DNA from: Pseudaestuariivita atlantica
GTDB taxonomy: Bacteria; Pseudomonadota; Alphaproteobacteria; Rhodobacterales; Rhodobacteraceae
NCBI RefSeq assembly: GCF_001205715.1
Contig: NZ_AQQZ01000006.1
Span: 124,001-188,000 of the forward strand
Length of the DNA stretch: 64,000 nucleotides
Direction: 5' to 3'
Shown one piece after another: positions 28,029-36,727 of this stretch. The notes under the pieces were generated by a model. That model saw only the letters and a list, made by a program, of their open reading frames with translations. It had not been told where the DNA came from and did not search any database. Positions within the stretch are counted from its first letter, which is position 1, and each line of letters begins with the position of its first letter. The position numbers and the translations under genes are program-made.

Positions 28029-28777
28029 CGGCCCATCCAGCCGCCATCGACGGTCAGGATCTCGCCATGCACGTAATCCGCCGCCGACGAGGCAAGGAAC
28101 ACCACGGGGCCCGCGAAGTCCTCGGGCCGGCCCCAGCGGCCCGCCGGGATGCGGGCGAGGATCGATGCGGCGCGGTCGGGATCGTTGCGCAAAGCCTCGG
28201 TATTGTCGGTCGCGATATATCCCGGCGCGATGGCGTTCACGTTCACGCCCTTCCCGGCCCATTCGTTGGCAAGCGCCTTGGTCAACTGCCCCACGCCACC
28301 CTTGGACGCGGCATAGCCCGGCACCGTGATCCCGCCCTGGAAGGTCAGAAGCGAGGCGGTGAAGATGATCTTGCCCGACCCGCGCGCGATCATCTTCGCG
28401 CCGATCTCGCGGCTGAGGACGAATTGCGCGTTCAGGTTCACCTCGATCACCTGGTCCCACATCTCGTCGGGGTGTTCGGCGGCGGGCGTGCGCGCGATCA
28501 TGCCGCCGTTGTTGACGAGGATGTCGGGCACCGTGTCACCAAGCGCGTCGACAAGGCCGTAAAGCGCCTTGCGGTCGCTGAAATCGCAGGCATGGCCCTG
28601 AAACGAGCGGCCCATCGCGGTGACGGCCTGTTCGACCTCGCTGCCCGGCGCGAGCGTGGCGCTGACGCCGATGATGTCGGCCCCCGCCGCCGCCAGTGCC
28701 TCGGCCATGCCGCGCCCGATGCCGCGCTTGGCGCCGGTGACAAGCGCGGTCTTTCCCGAAAGATCGAACATGGTCAT
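28025..28777 (-). CDS. SDR family oxidoreductase (2-deoxy-gluconate dehydrogenase-like)
   Basis: Short-chain dehydrogenase of 250 residues with the cofactor motif TGAKRGIGRG (about 14-23), NNGG (about 90), catalytic Ser in FTAS and YAASK (Tyr, Lys). Overall similarity is to KduD/gluconate 5-dehydrogenase types (NAIAPGYIATDNTEALR). ATG 28777 has GGAGGA upstream. Last gene of the operon that begins with the binding protein at 33676, so it probably oxidises or reduces a sugar-acid intermediate. Confidence 0.92.
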   Translation of the reverse strand: MTMFDLSGKTALVTGAKRGIGRGMAEALAAAGADIIGVSATLAPGSEVEQAVTAMGRSFQGHACDFSDRKALYGLVDALGDTVPDILVNNGGMIARTPAAEHPDEMWDQVIEVNLNAQFVLSREIGAKMIARGSGKIIFTASLLTFQGGITVPGYAASKGGVGQLTKALANEWAGKGVNVNAIAPGYIATDNTEALRNDPDRAASILARIPAGRWGRPEDFAGPVVFLASSAADYVHGEILTVDGGWMGR

Positions 28778-28781
28778 GGGC

Positions 28782-29813
28782 TTATCCTCCGACCTTGATG
28801 AGGCTTTTCAGCGCTGTCGGGGAGCGGTCGAGATCCTCGAACGCCTTCTGGATGTCGGCCAGCGGGGCGACATCTGTGATGACGGTATCGGCATCGACGC
28901 CACCCGCCGACACGATGGCGATGGCCTTTTCGTAATCCTCGGGTTCATAGACGCGCGCGCCGATCAGCTGCAATTCGCGCCAGAAGAACTGGAAGAGGTC
29001 GATCTGCGGCTTCTGGGCGTGGATAGCCACCATGACGATGCGCGCGCGCGTTGCGGCGACGGCGGTCATCGCGTCGACGCCGGGCTGCGTGCCGGACACT
29101 TCGAACACCACGTCCGCGCCCTTGTTTCCTGTGCGCGCGTCGATCTCGGCCTTGAGGTCGCAATCTGCCGGGTTGACCGTGTCGAAACCCAGCTTCTGCG
29201 CGATCGCTAGGCGGGTGCGGTTGACCTCGGACACGACGACCTTGCCGCCCGCGTCACGCGCGACCATGGCGACGAGGATGCCGATGGGGCCGCCGCCGAT
29301 CACCACCACGTCCTCGCCCGCCTTCAGGCCCGACAGGCGCACGTCGTGGCAGGCCACCGCGACCGGTTCGATCAGCGCGGCGTGGTCGAGCTTCAGGTCG
29401 TCGGGCAGGACGTGGATCGTGTGCGCGGGCACGACCCAGACCTCCTGCATCGCGCCGTTGGTGTCGAGGCCGAGGAATTTCAGCTTGTGGCAGACATGCT
29501 GGTGCCCCGCCTTGCAGGCCGGGCAGTCGCCGCAATGGTCGAGCGGGCGCACGACCGCCTTCTGGCCGGGCGTGAAGCCGTCAACGCCTTCACCCACGGC
29601 GTCGATGGTGCCCGACATCTCGTGCCCGATCACCCGCTCGAAGCCCACGCGCGCATCCATGTTGCCGTGGAAGACATGCATGTCGGTGCCGCAGATGCCG
29701 CAATAGGCGATGCGCACCGCCACCTCGCCCGGTCCGGGCGTCGCCGCGGGCACCTCTTCGACCGTGAAGGTCTTTTTCCCGCGATAGATCGCGGCGGTTT
29801 GCGTGTCGCCCAT
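28782..29813 (-). CDS. Zinc-dependent alcohol dehydrogenase (MDR family)
   Basis: The 343-residue medium-chain dehydrogenase has the catalytic zinc ligands Cys38 (CGICGTD) and His64-Glu65, four structural-zinc cysteines at 94, 97, 100 and 108, and the Rossmann motif VVIGGGPIGILVA. It resembles sorbitol, threonine and L-idonate/galactitol dehydrogenases. Three bases separate it from the enolase-superfamily gene upstream and four from the SDR downstream; all three likely process the substrate of the ABC transporter. Confidence 0.92.
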   Translation of the reverse strand: MGDTQTAAIYRGKKTFTVEEVPAATPGPGEVAVRIAYCGICGTDMHVFHGNMDARVGFERVIGHEMSGTIDAVGEGVDGFTPGQKAVVRPLDHCGDCPACKAGHQHVCHKLKFLGLDTNGAMQEVWVVPAHTIHVLPDDLKLDHAALIEPVAVACHDVRLSGLKAGEDVVVIGGGPIGILVAMVARDAGGKVVVSEVNRTRLAIAQKLGFDTVNPADCDLKAEIDARTGNKGADVVFEVSGTQPGVDAMTAVAATRARIVMVAIHAQKPQIDLFQFFWRELQLIGARVYEPEDYEKAIAIVSAGGVDADTVITDVAPLADIQKAFEDLDRSPTALKSLIKVGG

Positions 29814-29816
29814 GTG

Positions 29817-30932
29817 TCAGGCCTCCTCGTGATGTGCGCGCATCTTGTCCCAGTCGAACGTCACCCCGGTGCCGGGCTCCGGCGGGGCGACGGCCATGTG
29901 ATCCTCGATCACCAGCGGGCGCGTCGTGTAGCGGTCGATCGGGAAGGAATGCACCTCCATCCATCCCGCGTGGGGTTGCGAGGCCATGAGGCTCACATGC
30001 AGTTCCTGCATCCCGTGACTGCAGACGGGAATCCCGTGTTCCTTCGCCAGCTTTGCGACCTGCAACCAGCCGGTGATGCCGCCGCAATTCGACGCATCGG
30101 GCTGGATGAAGGACAGCTTCGCATCGGCAAAGGCGTATTCGAATTCGTGGATCGTGTGCAGGTTTTCCCCCATGGCGAGCGGCATGCCCGTCGCCTCGGC
30201 AATCCGGCCATAGCCCTTGTAATCGTCGGGGATGGTCGGTTCCTCGAACCACAGAAGGTCGAAGGGTTCGAAAGCCTTGGCGGCGGTGATCGCCTGTTCG
30301 ACGCTCATTCCGTAATTGGCGTCAACGGCAAAGGCGATGTCCGGCCCGATCAGCTCGCGCACCGCCCTGATGCGGGCGATGTCGTCGGCGAGGTCGGGCT
30401 GGCCGATCTTGATCTTCACGCCGTTATGGCCACGGGCGAGGTAGCCCCGGATCGAGTCCAGCAGTTTCGGCAGCGGGAAGTTCAGGTCGATCCCGCCGGC
30501 ATAGGCGCGGCAGCGGTCCGCCGCCCCGCCCGCCACCTGCCACAGCGGCTGGCACGCCGCCTTGCAGCGCAGGTCCCACAGCGCGATGTCGAGGGCAGAG
30601 ATGGCAAAGGACGCGATCCCGCCCCGCGCCACGTAATGCACGTGCCATTGCATCGCGTCGTACAGAGCCTCGACCTCCGTCGCGTCCTTGCCCAGAAGGA
30701 AGGGCGCAAGGTCATGGCGCAGCATGGCGAGGATCGCCTGCCCGCCCTTGCCGCCGGTATAGGTATATCCCGTGCCGGTGCTGCCATCTGCCAGCGTGAC
30801 GGTGGCGGTCACGACCTCGAAATGGGTGTGGTCGCCGTGCTTGGCATCGGTCAGGACTTCATCCAGCGGCAGCCGGAACAGCGCGCAGTCGACATGCGCG
30901 ATGGCCCGTGGGCCGGGATCGGATGGCGGCAT
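29817..30932 (-). CDS. Enolase-superfamily dehydratase/racemase (mandelate racemase/muconate lactonizing type)
   Basis: The 371-residue product has the mandelate racemase subgroup residues: Lys173/Lys175 in KIKIG, metal ligands Asp204 (VDANYG), Glu230 (FEEP) and Glu256 (MGEN), and His306 (CSHGMQE). This set fits acid-sugar dehydratases. ATG 30932 is preferred to ATG 30959 because GGGGAGGA sits 5 bases before it. Together with the alcohol dehydrogenase and SDR it suggests breakdown of a hexonate- or galactarate-like acid; the substrate is not known. Confidence 0.92.
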   Translation of the reverse strand: MPPSDPGPRAIAHVDCALFRLPLDEVLTDAKHGDHTHFEVVTATVTLADGSTGTGYTYTGGKGGQAILAMLRHDLAPFLLGKDATEVEALYDAMQWHVHYVARGGIASFAISALDIALWDLRCKAACQPLWQVAGGAADRCRAYAGGIDLNFPLPKLLDSIRGYLARGHNGVKIKIGQPDLADDIARIRAVRELIGPDIAFAVDANYGMSVEQAITAAKAFEPFDLLWFEEPTIPDDYKGYGRIAEATGMPLAMGENLHTIHEFEYAFADAKLSFIQPDASNCGGITGWLQVAKLAKEHGIPVCSHGMQELHVSLMASQPHAGWMEVHSFPIDRYTTRPLVIEDHMAVAPPEPGTGVTFDWDKMRAHHEEA

Positions 30933-31006
30933 GAACTCCTCCCCTGTCACGCTGGCCATGGTCGGGACTTGGAGACCACAGTCACCGGGGCCTGTCAAAC
31001 CTCGTG

Positions 31007-31768
31007 TCAGGTGGGCGAGCGTTCGGCCCAGCCGGCAAAGATCTTCTCGAGCGCGACCACCACGTAGTAAAGCAGGATCCCCATCAGCGCGAGCGCGATC
31101 AGGACGGCGAACATCAGCGGGTAATCGGCGCTGATCTTGCCGCTGTCGAACAGGTGGCCAAGGCCGCGCCCGTGGGGTTCGACGATCTCCATCAGGTTGG
31201 TGCCGATGAAGGCGAGCGTGACCGCCACCTTCAGCGCGCCGAAGAACTCGGGCAGCGTCTTGGGCAGCGCGATCTTCCAGAAGATCGTGAGGTTCGACGC
31301 GCCGAGCGAACGCAGGATGTCGCGGTATTCCGGTTCCAGCGTCGACAACCCGATGGAGACCGACACGGCGATCGGGAAGAACGAGATCAGGAAGGCGATC
31401 AGGATCGTGTTCATGTCGTGCTGGCCCACGAACAGCAGCGCGATGATCGGCACCACGGTCGCCTTGGGGATCGCGTTGAACCCCACCAGCAGCGGGTAAA
31501 GCGCGTCGCGCATCAGGCGGCTGAAGCCCATGATCATGCCCAGCCCGACGCCAAAGATCACGGCGACCAGCAGGCCCACCACCGTCCGCCACAGCGTGTC
31601 CCACCCGTATTCGAGGAACAGCCAGCGGAATTTCCAGAAGGCGGGCCACAGGTCGGACGGCGAGGCCATCTTGTAATTCGGCCAGCCATTGGCCCAGACC
31701 AGAAGCTCCCACAAAAGCCCGAAGATGACGAGCGCCGCAAGCGGCACGAGGACGGCGCGCAGGGTCAT
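31007..31768 (-). CDS. ABC transporter permease (SsuC/TauC type)
   Basis: Inner-membrane permease of 253 residues with six predicted helices and the BPD_transp_1 coupling segment ([28 protein letters not shown], about 148-175; core [18 protein letters not shown]). The family serves nitrate/sulfonate/taurine-type and thiamine-precursor importers. Start overlaps the ATPase stop (ATGA). Confidence 0.92.
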   Translation of the reverse strand: MTLRAVLVPLAALVIFGLLWELLVWANGWPNYKMASPSDLWPAFWKFRWLFLEYGWDTLWRTVVGLLVAVIFGVGLGMIMGFSRLMRDALYPLLVGFNAIPKATVVPIIALLFVGQHDMNTILIAFLISFFPIAVSVSIGLSTLEPEYRDILRSLGASNLTIFWKIALPKTLPEFFGALKVAVTLAFIGTNLMEIVEPHGRGLGHLFDSGKISADYPLMFAVLIALALMGILLYYVVVALEKIFAGWAERSPT

Positions 31769-32556
31769 GCCGCCACCTCTGGCGCGCGGCCCTGCGCGAT
31801 CTGGATCTGGTGGCGCAGCGTGTTGAGCGCCTCGGCCGTCTCGGGCGTGTAGAGGTCGTCAAGCGTGCGTTCGGCGCCCAGATGCACGTCCATCACGTAT
31901 TGCGTGCGGGCGGGCCGTCCCGACAGCACGACCACCTGGTCGGCAAGGAAGATCGACTCGCGCAGGTCATGGGTGATGAGCACCCCGGTGAAGGGCTCCC
32001 GTTCCTTCACTTTCAGCATGGTCTGCCACAGGTCCTCGCGGGTGAAGGCGTCCAGCGCGCCGAAGGGTTCGTCGAGGATCAGCACCTCGGGCTTGTGCAC
32101 GATGGCGCGGCAAAGCGAGGCGCGCTGCCGCATGCCGCCCGACAGTTCCGACGGGCGCTTCTCCTCGAACCCCTCAAGGCCGACCAGCGCCAGCAATTCG
32201 CGCGCGCGGTCCTCCTTCTCGCGGGCCGACAGGCGGTTCGGCACGATCTCGAGCGGCAGCATCACGTTCTTCAGGATCGTGCGCCATTCCAGCAGCACGG
32301 GGTTCTGAAACGCCATGCCCACGGTCGATTTCGGCCCCTTCACGAGGTCGCCGTGCAGCCGCACCTCGCCCTCGTCGGGTTTCATCAGCCCCGCGATCAG
32401 GCGGGTCAGCGTGGACTTGCCGCAACCCGACGGGCCGACCACGGCGACGAAACCGCCTTCGGGCACGGACACGTCCAGACCGTCCAGCACCGGCAGAGGG
32501 CCGTCCTGTGTCTTGTAGGCGTGGCGCACGCCCTTGATCTCGATGAGGTTCGTCAT
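31765..32556 (-). CDS. ABC transporter ATP-binding protein (SsuB/TauB type)
   Basis: The 263 residues show Walker [10 protein letters not shown] (about 41-49), Q-loop [11 protein letters not shown], signature LSGGMRQR, Walker [14 protein letters not shown] and the switch His in LITHDLRES. Typical SsuB/TauB-family ATPase. Encoded between the binding-protein gene and its permease; a long stem-loop separates it from the former. Confidence 0.94.
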   Translation of the reverse strand: MTNLIEIKGVRHAYKTQDGPLPVLDGLDVSVPEGGFVAVVGPSGCGKSTLTRLIAGLMKPDEGEVRLHGDLVKGPKSTVGMAFQNPVLLEWRTILKNVMLPLEIVPNRLSAREKEDRARELLALVGLEGFEEKRPSELSGGMRQRASLCRAIVHKPEVLILDEPFGALDAFTREDLWQTMLKVKEREPFTGVLITHDLRESIFLADQVVVLSGRPARTQYVMDVHLGAERTLDDLYTPETAEALNTLRHQIQIAQGRAPEVAA

Positions 32557-32570
32557 GGCAGGTGTCGGAT

Positions 32571-32653
32571 GCCTCCGGCGGACATATTTCGGAAGAGAAG
32601 AAGCATCGAACAGCGCCCTGCTTCTTCTCTTTTCAAATATGTCCGCCGGAGGC
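32571..32653. repeat. 35-bp imperfect inverted repeat (large stem-loop)
   Basis: Arms at 32571-32605 and 32619-32653 pair over 35 positions with three mismatches around a 13-base loop; arm starts are GCCTCCGGCGGACATATTT. It lies between the binding-protein gene and the ATPase gene of one operon. It could stop or attenuate transcription, or shield the upstream mRNA, so that more binding protein is made than membrane parts. It also resembles palindromic intergenic repeats I recall from roseobacter genomes (not checked). Confidence 0.85.
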
Positions 32654-32668
32654 CTTGGACTTTCGCGC

Positions 32669-33676
32669 TTACTTCAGCATCCGCGCCGAGGCGTCGGGCA
32701 GGTAGGCATCGGTGAAGTAGAGGCTCGCATCCGGCGCGTTCTGGAACTCGTAGGTCTCGGCCAGTTGCGCGAGCGCCTTCTCCATGCGCGCGGCATCGAC
32801 CCCGCCGAGGCCGTTCGCCATCACGGCGTCGGTGGCCACGTTGGCGTCGATCGCCAGTTGCAGGCGGCGGGTTTCCAGTGCGGCGTCGGCGGCGGGGTTG
32901 CGCTCCACCAGGCTTTCGATCGCCTTGGCCGGGTCGGCGATGGCGTCTTTCCAGCCCGCGGCGACAGCCGCCAGGAAGCCGGTCACCACCTCGGGATTGG
33001 CGGCGGCGAAGTCGGTGTTGACGATGATCGCATTGCCGTAAAGCTCCAGCCCGTAATCGGCCATCAGGATGGTCGAGATGTCGTCCTCCGGCACGCCGAG
33101 GCGCACGAGGTTCAGGAAGGACGAGAAGGAAAAGCCCGTGACCGCGGCCACGTTGCCTTCGGCCAGCATCGGTTCGCGGGTCGGAAAGCCCACCGGTTCG
33201 ACGGTGATCTTGGACATGTCGAGCCCGTTGGCCGAGGCGAAGGCCGGGAACTGCGCCCATGCGCCGTCGGGCGGCGGTGCGCCCAGCACGCGGCCTTCGA
33301 GGTCCTTGGGTGCGGACACGCCGAGCGACTTGCGGCCCACCACGGCAAAGGGCGGCTTGTCGTAGATCATCATCACCGCCGTCACCGGCGCACCGGGGTT
33401 CTGGTCGAGGAACTTGATCAGCGAGTTGATGTCGGCAAAGCCGATCGGGAAGGCGCCGGTCGCGACCTTGGGGATCGCGTCGAGCGACCCGCGACCGGGC
33501 GAGATTTCCACGTCGAGGTCGGCGGCGGCGAAATGGCCGTTGTCGATGGCCGCGAAATAGGGCGCCGACGGGCCTTCGAATTTCCAGTCGAGCGCGAAGG
33601 GCACGCTGGTTTCGGCGGATGCGCCGCCTGCCAGTGTCGCGCAGGCGGCAAGCGCCGCCAGAGTTGTACGGATCAT
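32669..33676 (-). CDS. ABC transporter substrate-binding protein (NMT1/ThiY-like)
   Basis: The 335-residue periplasmic protein has a signal peptide ending near GGASAE and the family pattern LDWKFEGPSAPYFAAIDNGHF at its start (LDWKFEGPSAPYF seen from about residue 29), then VVGRKSLGVSAPKDLEG. This family binds pyrimidines, riboflavin precursors, sulfonates and similar small molecules. ATG 33676 has GGGGAGA 6 bases upstream. First gene of a six-gene catabolic operon. Confidence 0.92.
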   Translation of the reverse strand: MIRTTLAALAACATLAGGASAETSVPFALDWKFEGPSAPYFAAIDNGHFAAADLDVEISPGRGSLDAIPKVATGAFPIGFADINSLIKFLDQNPGAPVTAVMMIYDKPPFAVVGRKSLGVSAPKDLEGRVLGAPPPDGAWAQFPAFASANGLDMSKITVEPVGFPTREPMLAEGNVAAVTGFSFSSFLNLVRLGVPEDDISTILMADYGLELYGNAIIVNTDFAAANPEVVTGFLAAVAAGWKDAIADPAKAIESLVERNPAADAALETRRLQLAIDANVATDAVMANGLGGVDAARMEKALAQLAETYEFQNAPDASLYFTDAYLPDASARMLK

Positions 33677-33836
33677 TTTGGTCTCCCCTGTCGAATGCCG
33701 GTGCATGCTGCCGCAGCCCAGGGCCAACCGGAACGGTGCCGGACGGGCCACGGTGCATTCCGTGCGTATTGCTGGCAGGCAGAGTGCAACCTGCACATCA
33801 ATTAGGCAAGCATCATCGCACCGGACCCCCGGAAGG

Positions 33837-34847
33837 TCAGAGAGCGACCCGCATCACGCTTTCCCACCCGTCCGGGCCAAGGCGCGTGGCGGCGGGGGAT
33901 GCGGCGGGTAGCGGCAGGGGATCGGTGATCCGCGCGCCGTCGGGAGGGACAACGAGCCGGAGGTCATTGCGGCCACGCGGATCGTCGGCAAGGTCGATCA
34001 GCGCGTCGGAGCGAAAGACGGCGGTGGGCGCACCGGGCGCGTCACCGGGCGGCAGGGAGGTGAACGCGACCGGTCCCGAACCACCGTCGATCCGCCAGCC
34101 ATCCGTGGACCGGGGCCGGGTGCGGGTGAAGATCTCGTAGACCCAGCGGGTCGGGCGGGCATCGAAGGCGAGCGTCACCTCGGCCCCGCCTTCAGGCAGC
34201 GCGGCGGGAAAGACGTCGATGCAGCCGAAGGCGCCGACCGCTGGGTCGCGGGACAGGCAGAAGCGCGAGAGCGTGTCGCCCGCCCGTTCGATCCGGTAGA
34301 TGCCCTCGCCCGCCTCTCCAAGGGCGATGTCGACCGGCGCGTTGTCGCGGGGCGCGGATTGGCGCCAGGCAACCCTGTCATCCCAGTCACGCAGGATCGC
34401 CAACGGCGCGTCGTCGGCACCTCGCGGCTCCGGCAGGCGGAAGGCGGGGCCATGTACCAGCAGCAGGCGGGCGGTGGAGGCAGAAATGCGCCCTGCCCCG
34501 TCCGCATCCCATGTCGCATCCGCAAGGCTGGCGCAGACCCATGACCGGGATGGCGGGGGCGCGTCCCCCGCGGGCACAGCCCATGTTTCGGCGGTGTAGG
34601 TGGCAAAGTGAGGGTCCACCGCGCGCAGCAGGAAGCGGTAGAGCCGGTCGGGCGGCACCGGGGCCGCCGCCCCTTCGGACGCTTGCGACAGGACCAGCCG
34701 GTCTCCCTTCAGCCACAGCCGGCACCCGTCGCGCGCCAGCGTGGCGCGCGTCTCGGCAGAGGGCGCAAGCGTCAGCGCCGGGCAGCCGCCGCGGGTGAAA
34801 TAGCCATGCGACAGGCGCAGGGTCAGGACCGGATCGAAGACGTGCAT
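33837..34847 (-). CDS. eCIS cluster-associated protein of unknown function
   Basis: 336 residues, no signal peptide or membrane segment, and no domain I recognise. Its centre and C-terminus look beta-rich (WVYEIFTRTRPRSTDGWRIDG, LRLVVPPDGARITDPLPLP). It is the last gene of the contractile injection cluster, three bases after the DUF4255 gene, so it belongs to that operon. Position after the terminator protein suggests a cap, sheath-end adaptor or cargo-related role, but that is only inference. Confidence 0.75.
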   Translation of the reverse strand: MHVFDPVLTLRLSHGYFTRGGCPALTLAPSAETRATLARDGCRLWLKGDRLVLSQASEGAAAPVPPDRLYRFLLRAVDPHFATYTAETWAVPAGDAPPPSRSWVCASLADATWDADGAGRISASTARLLLVHGPAFRLPEPRGADDAPLAILRDWDDRVAWRQSAPRDNAPVDIALGEAGEGIYRIERAGDTLSRFCLSRDPAVGAFGCIDVFPAALPEGGAEVTLAFDARPTRWVYEIFTRTRPRSTDGWRIDGGSGPVAFTSLPPGDAPGAPTAVFRSDALIDLADDPRGRNDLRLVVPPDGARITDPLPLPAASPAATRLGPDGWESVMRVAL

Positions 34848-34850
34848 CGT

Positions 34851-35399
34851 CTACAACTCCACGTCGACGCCGCGGATCGGGATGCCGTCGATCCCGGCCA
34901 GCGCATCGTCCACCGTCACGATCTGCGCCGCGAACACCGCCGAGGGGCGGTAGCCCCCGCCGAGCACGTTCCAGATGTTGTGCAGCGCCTGCAGGTCGAG
35001 GTCGCGCCAGTCGAGCGCCAGCCGGTCAAGTCCCTCGGGCAGGTCGGGCGCGGACTGGCGGGTGAAGACCGGGTTCGCCTGCGCGAAGCCCATCGTCGCG
35101 GACAGCATCCGCAAGGCGCCCCGGTAATCGTCGGCGAAATTCGCGGTGGCGAGGAAGACGAGGTCGAGATGCAGCGGAGGACGCGTGCGGACCGACCCGT
35201 CCTGCGCCGCCCGCGCGGGCATTGCGGCGTGGCGTTCGACGTTTATCAGGGTCAGCACCACGCGGTTCGTCAGCGCCTCGGCGGCGGTGGCGTCGGCCTG
35301 AGGCGGGGCACCAAGCGCGACGGGGGAGGCCCCCGGAAAGCGGGCTTGCAGGTGGCGCGTCAGGCGCGTGGCAAGAAAGGACAGCGTGGCTTCGATCAT
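34851..35399 (-). CDS. DUF4255 (Pvc16/Afp16-like) tail terminator
   Basis: The 182 residues match the Pvc16/Afp16 N-terminal domain (DUF4255): ALTNRVVLTLINVERHAAM (about 42-60), PPLHLDLVFLATANFADDY and ALHNIWNVLGGGYRPSAVF. In Afp and PVC this protein forms the hexameric cap that ends tube and sheath growth. Its ATG overlaps the AAA+ ATPase stop (ATGA), as in the standard eCIS order. Confidence 0.9.
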   Translation of the reverse strand: MIEATLSFLATRLTRHLQARFPGASPVALGAPPQADATAAEALTNRVVLTLINVERHAAMPARAAQDGSVRTRPPLHLDLVFLATANFADDYRGALRMLSATMGFAQANPVFTRQSAPDLPEGLDRLALDWRDLDLQALHNIWNVLGGGYRPSAVFAAQIVTVDDALAGIDGIPIRGVDVEL

Positions 35400-36727
35400 G
35401 GGCTTTCCGGTGCGGTCACACCGTCCTTCTGGAGTTCATCCGCCAGCGCGGCCTCGATATCGGCCCGGCGGATCGTTGTGCCCCCCCGTTGCGCGCGGCC
35501 CAGCAGGCACCGGCGCAGCACGTTGGCGATCAGCGCGCCGGTCACGGGATATTGCCGGGCGAGAAGCGCGAGGTCGACATCCTCGTGCAGGAGCGCGGGG
35601 TCGTGAAAGGCACGGTGCCAGAGCGCGGCGCGCTCGTCGGGGCCCGGAAGCTCGAACGGGACGGAGACCTGGAACCGGCGGCGAAAGGCGCGGTCGATGG
35701 TGGTGCCGAGATTGGTGGCGAGGATCACCAACCCCGACGATTGCTCGACCCGTTGCAGGATGTAGGAGACGTTCTGGTTGGCGTATCGGTCATTGGCGTG
35801 GACCGCCTGTGCCCGCCGCCCGAACAGCGCGTCCGCCTCGTCGAAGAACAGGATCCAGCCCTGCGCGTCCGCCGCGTCGAACAGCGTGGCGAGGTTCTTT
35901 TCCGTCTCCCCGATATATTTCGAGATCACCATCGACAGATCGACCCGGAATACCGGGCGTCCGGCGCGTTTGCCGATCAGCGCGGCGGTCAGCGATTTGC
36001 CGGTGCCGGGCGGGCCATGGAACAGCACGCGGCACCCGGCCGGGACCAGCCGCGCGAAGGCCGGGTCGCGGTGCAGCGCGGGTCCGTGATCGATCCACGC
36101 GAAGAGCGCGTCGAGCGCGGCGCGGCTGCGCGGTGTCAGGACAAGGTCGTCCCAGTCGAGAGCGGTGTCGAACCGTTGCGCGGCAAGGCCCGCGATCCGA
36201 CCCTGGAAGACATGCGGCGCCGCGCCAAGCCGATCCAGCGCCGCCGCCCCGGCCTGAAGCGGCTGGCGTTGAGGCGTCTCGCCCGCAAGCGGGGCCAGCA
36301 GGTGCTGACGCATCAGCGGCGCGGAGGGCGTCAGGTGCACGGAGGCCGCAAGCGTGCCGTCGGGGGTGCCGCCGCCAAGCAGGAACAGCGCGGTCTGCAC
36401 GCTGGGCTGCACGCCGGTATCGGCGCGGTCGATCATGCCGAATTCCGTGAACGGGCGGTCGATGCCGGAATTGCGGATCAGGAACGGGTCGAGCACTTGC
36501 GGCACGAGGTGCCCCGCCAGCGCGAGGGCGAGGATCAGCCGGTCACCGGGGTCAAGCCCCGCCTCCTGCGCCAGCGCCGCGTACCGGGACCCGGCGGGAT
36601 CGGGCGCGGGGGGCGGAGGGAGCGCGGTGGGGGCCTCGTTGCGCAGGTAGGCCTGCAACCGCGCGGCAATCGCGGCGGCCAGCCAGTCCAGTTCGGCATC
36701 GAGGCCGGTGTCGCGGGTGCCGGTCAT
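35396..36727 (-). CDS. AAA+ ATPase of the contractile injection system (Pvc15/Afp15-like)
   Basis: 443 residues: an N-terminal eCIS-specific region and a C-terminal AAA+ domain with Walker A GPPGTGKS (238-245), Walker B ILFFDEAD (292-299), and arginine finger region FRRRF. Pvc15-like ATPases are required for eCIS assembly or cargo loading; they are not ClpV-type recycling enzymes. ATG 36727 overlaps the tape-measure stop (ATGA); ATG 36733 is an alternative. Confidence 0.93.
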   Translation of the reverse strand: MTGTRDTGLDAELDWLAAAIAARLQAYLRNEAPTALPPPPAPDPAGSRYAALAQEAGLDPGDRLILALALAGHLVPQVLDPFLIRNSGIDRPFTEFGMIDRADTGVQPSVQTALFLLGGGTPDGTLAASVHLTPSAPLMRQHLLAPLAGETPQRQPLQAGAAALDRLGAAPHVFQGRIAGLAAQRFDTALDWDDLVLTPRSRAALDALFAWIDHGPALHRDPAFARLVPAGCRVLFHGPPGTGKSLTAALIGKRAGRPVFRVDLSMVISKYIGETEKNLATLFDAADAQGWILFFDEADALFGRRAQAVHANDRYANQNVSYILQRVEQSSGLVILATNLGTTIDRAFRRRFQVSVPFELPGPDERAALWHRAFHDPALLHEDVDLALLARQYPVTGALIANVLRRCLLGRAQRGGTTIRRADIEAALADELQKDGVTAPESP

